Below the pieces are notes generated by a model. It saw only the letters and a program-made list of their open reading frames with translations, searched no databases and was not told where the DNA came from. A program made the translations under genes and the position numbers. DNA of 59,967 nucleotides from JBCBUE01 sp039818285 (GTDB lineage Bacteria > Planctomycetota > Phycisphaerae > Phycisphaerales > Phycisphaeraceae), in assembly GCA_039818285.1 (NCBI GenBank), contig JBCBUE010000014.1:1-59967 (forward strand), given 5' to 3'. Positions within the stretch are counted from its first letter, which is position 1; the number at the start of each line of letters is the position of its first letter. Shown piece after piece: positions 59,020 through 59,967 of this stretch.

Positions 59020-59967
59020 CTACAGCCGCATCCGCGCCGTGTACACCAGCCACTCCACCAGCAGCACCGCCAGCGCCCCCCACACGAACCACGGCCACAC
59101 CTCGCGCCGCACCGCCTCGCCCCCGCCCACCGCCACCGCCTCGGCCGTGCCCACCACCAGCGACCCCGCCGGCCGGATGTCGCTCTCCGATTCGTCCAGC
59201 AGGTTCACCGCCAGCCGATCGAACGGCACCGCCACCTCGTCCGTCGCGTCGTACAGCCCGACCCGCTCCAGCCGAGGCACCACCGCCGCCCCCTCGCTCG
59301 CGCGCGTGGTCAGCGTCAACGGCCCGCGGTACTCGGGCGCAACGCCCGACTCGGTCAGCGGCACCACCGCCACCTCGCCCGTGCGATAGCTCACGCCCGC
59401 CGCCTCGGCCAGCCCGCCCAGCCCCAGCGTCTGCACCGCGTTGCTCACGAAGACCGGGAAGCTGATCTGCAGCGGCCAGTTGCTGTCCGTCACCGAGAAG
59501 CCAACCATCACGTGCCGCACCCCGCCCCGCGTGACCTGCACGATCGCCGGGCCCGCCACCGCCGTCGCCAGCACCTGGCCGTCGGTCGGCACCACGACTC
59601 GCGCCCGGCTGCCCAGCACCAGGTCGTCCATCGCCACGTAACGCATCAACGGGTCTTGCTTGTCCCAGTCCAGCATGACCTGCGGTCGATCGTCGTCCCG
59701 CCCCTCGATCGTCAGCCCTTCCAGCGGCGGGGCCACGCCGAAGTACACGCTGTCCACCGGCGGGGCGACGTCCGGGGCGACCTGGTCGAACACGATCGCG
59801 TCGAAGCCCTCGTCGGCCGTGACGCCGCCTTCGTCCCACCCGCCGCGACGAAGCGTCTCAGGGTCCTGGTCGGCGTACTTCTCGGGGGCCCAGACGACGA
59901 GCTGCCGAACGCCGACGCCCTCGATGACGCGCTCGACCTGGACGACGAGTCTCTGAAGATCGAGATT
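59020..59967 (-). CDS. C-terminal part of a BatA-like membrane protein (cut by window edge)
   Basis: The frame is open from the window end at 59967 to its stop, 315 residues, so the N-terminus is missing. VVWAPEKYADQDPETLRRGG is an early part; VRHVMVGFSVTDSNWPLQISF and ISFPVFVSNAVQTLG resemble the end of the von Willebrand/glutamine-amidotransferase-like region of BatA-type aerotolerance proteins in planctomycetes. One membrane helix close to the C-terminus (WFVWGALAVLLVEWLVY) ends in a short basic tail. The family call is moderate because the diagnostic part is outside the window. Confidence 0.65.
   Translation of the reverse strand, partial: NLDLQRLVVQVERVIEGVGVRQLVVWAPEKYADQDPETLRRGGWDEGGVTADEGFDAIVFDQVAPDVAPPVDSVYFGVAPPLEGLTIEGRDDDRPQVMLDWDKQDPLMRYVAMDDLVLGSRARVVVPTDGQVLATAVAGPAIVQVTRGGVRHVMVGFSVTDSNWPLQISFPVFVSNAVQTLGLGGLAEAAGVSYRTGEVAVVPLTESGVAPEYRGPLTLTTRASEGAAVVPRLERVGLYDATDEVAVPFDRLAVNLLDESESDIRPAGSLVVGTAEAVAVGGGEAVRREVWPWFVWGALAVLLVEWLVYTARMRL

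Noticed and set aside
1..59967. CRISPR arrays, insertion sequences, prophage or attachment sites
   Set aside because: No regularly spaced repeats, transposase, integrase or phage structural genes were seen. The tRNA genes are not followed by duplicated 3' ends.

Overview
The window is high-GC DNA from a diderm bacterium, most likely a planctomycete of the class Phycisphaerae. The evidence is four proteins with PEP-CTERM sorting tails, three planctomycete-style prepilin-like proteins, DUF4838 and DUF4914 genes, and Gram-negative envelope genes (BamD-like, LptE, Lgt) beside housekeeping genes. I see no phage, insertion sequence or CRISPR array. This placement is inferred from gene content; no rRNA is present.

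Layout. 97-9151 (minus strand) is a polysaccharide locus: LacI-type regulator with its own operator, PEP-CTERM protein, prepilin-like protein, GH10 xylanase, DUF4838/LamG protein, and a decayed second DUF4838 copy. 9335-14774 is mixed housekeeping: desaturase, hisS, methyltransferase, FAD oxidase, rsmD, tRNA-Asp. 14966-25794 holds a PilZ-receiver protein, DUF2062 protein, pepA, YlbF-like protein, rnr-lgt, an UPF0173 hydrolase, an AsmA-like protein and a rhodanese. 25799-28720 is a tightly overlapping minus-strand operon (membrane protein, pseudopilin, ABC ATPase, ABC permease). 28783-32122 is an aspartate decarboxylase/aspartate:alanine antiporter pair. 32354-33175 encodes a lytic polysaccharide monooxygenase (AA10) ending in a PEP-CTERM tail. 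33274-40006 carries two tRNA-Lys genes around bamD-lptE-ftsH, a zinc-ribbon membrane protein and a NeuB-family synthase. 40169-45329 holds secreted proteins and a DUF4914 P-loop protein.

45508-48161 is the region I find most interesting: a cobalamin riboswitch, recognised from its conserved core, stands directly upstream of a PEP-CTERM surface protein, followed by a pseudopilin, a BFD-like [2Fe-2S] protein and a Cys-rich CWC protein. This suggests a surface-anchored vitamin B12-related system that is not of the usual BtuB type.

48240-53818 has trxB, a PAP2 phosphatase-GT39 pair and a DUF4139 protein. 53806-58979 is a manganese/zinc-type ABC importer with an MntR-like regulator and an operator inside the promoter; both permeases carry fused DtxR-like C-terminal domains. 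59020-59967 is a BatA-like gene cut by the window edge. Several candidate promoters share a 16-base spacer.
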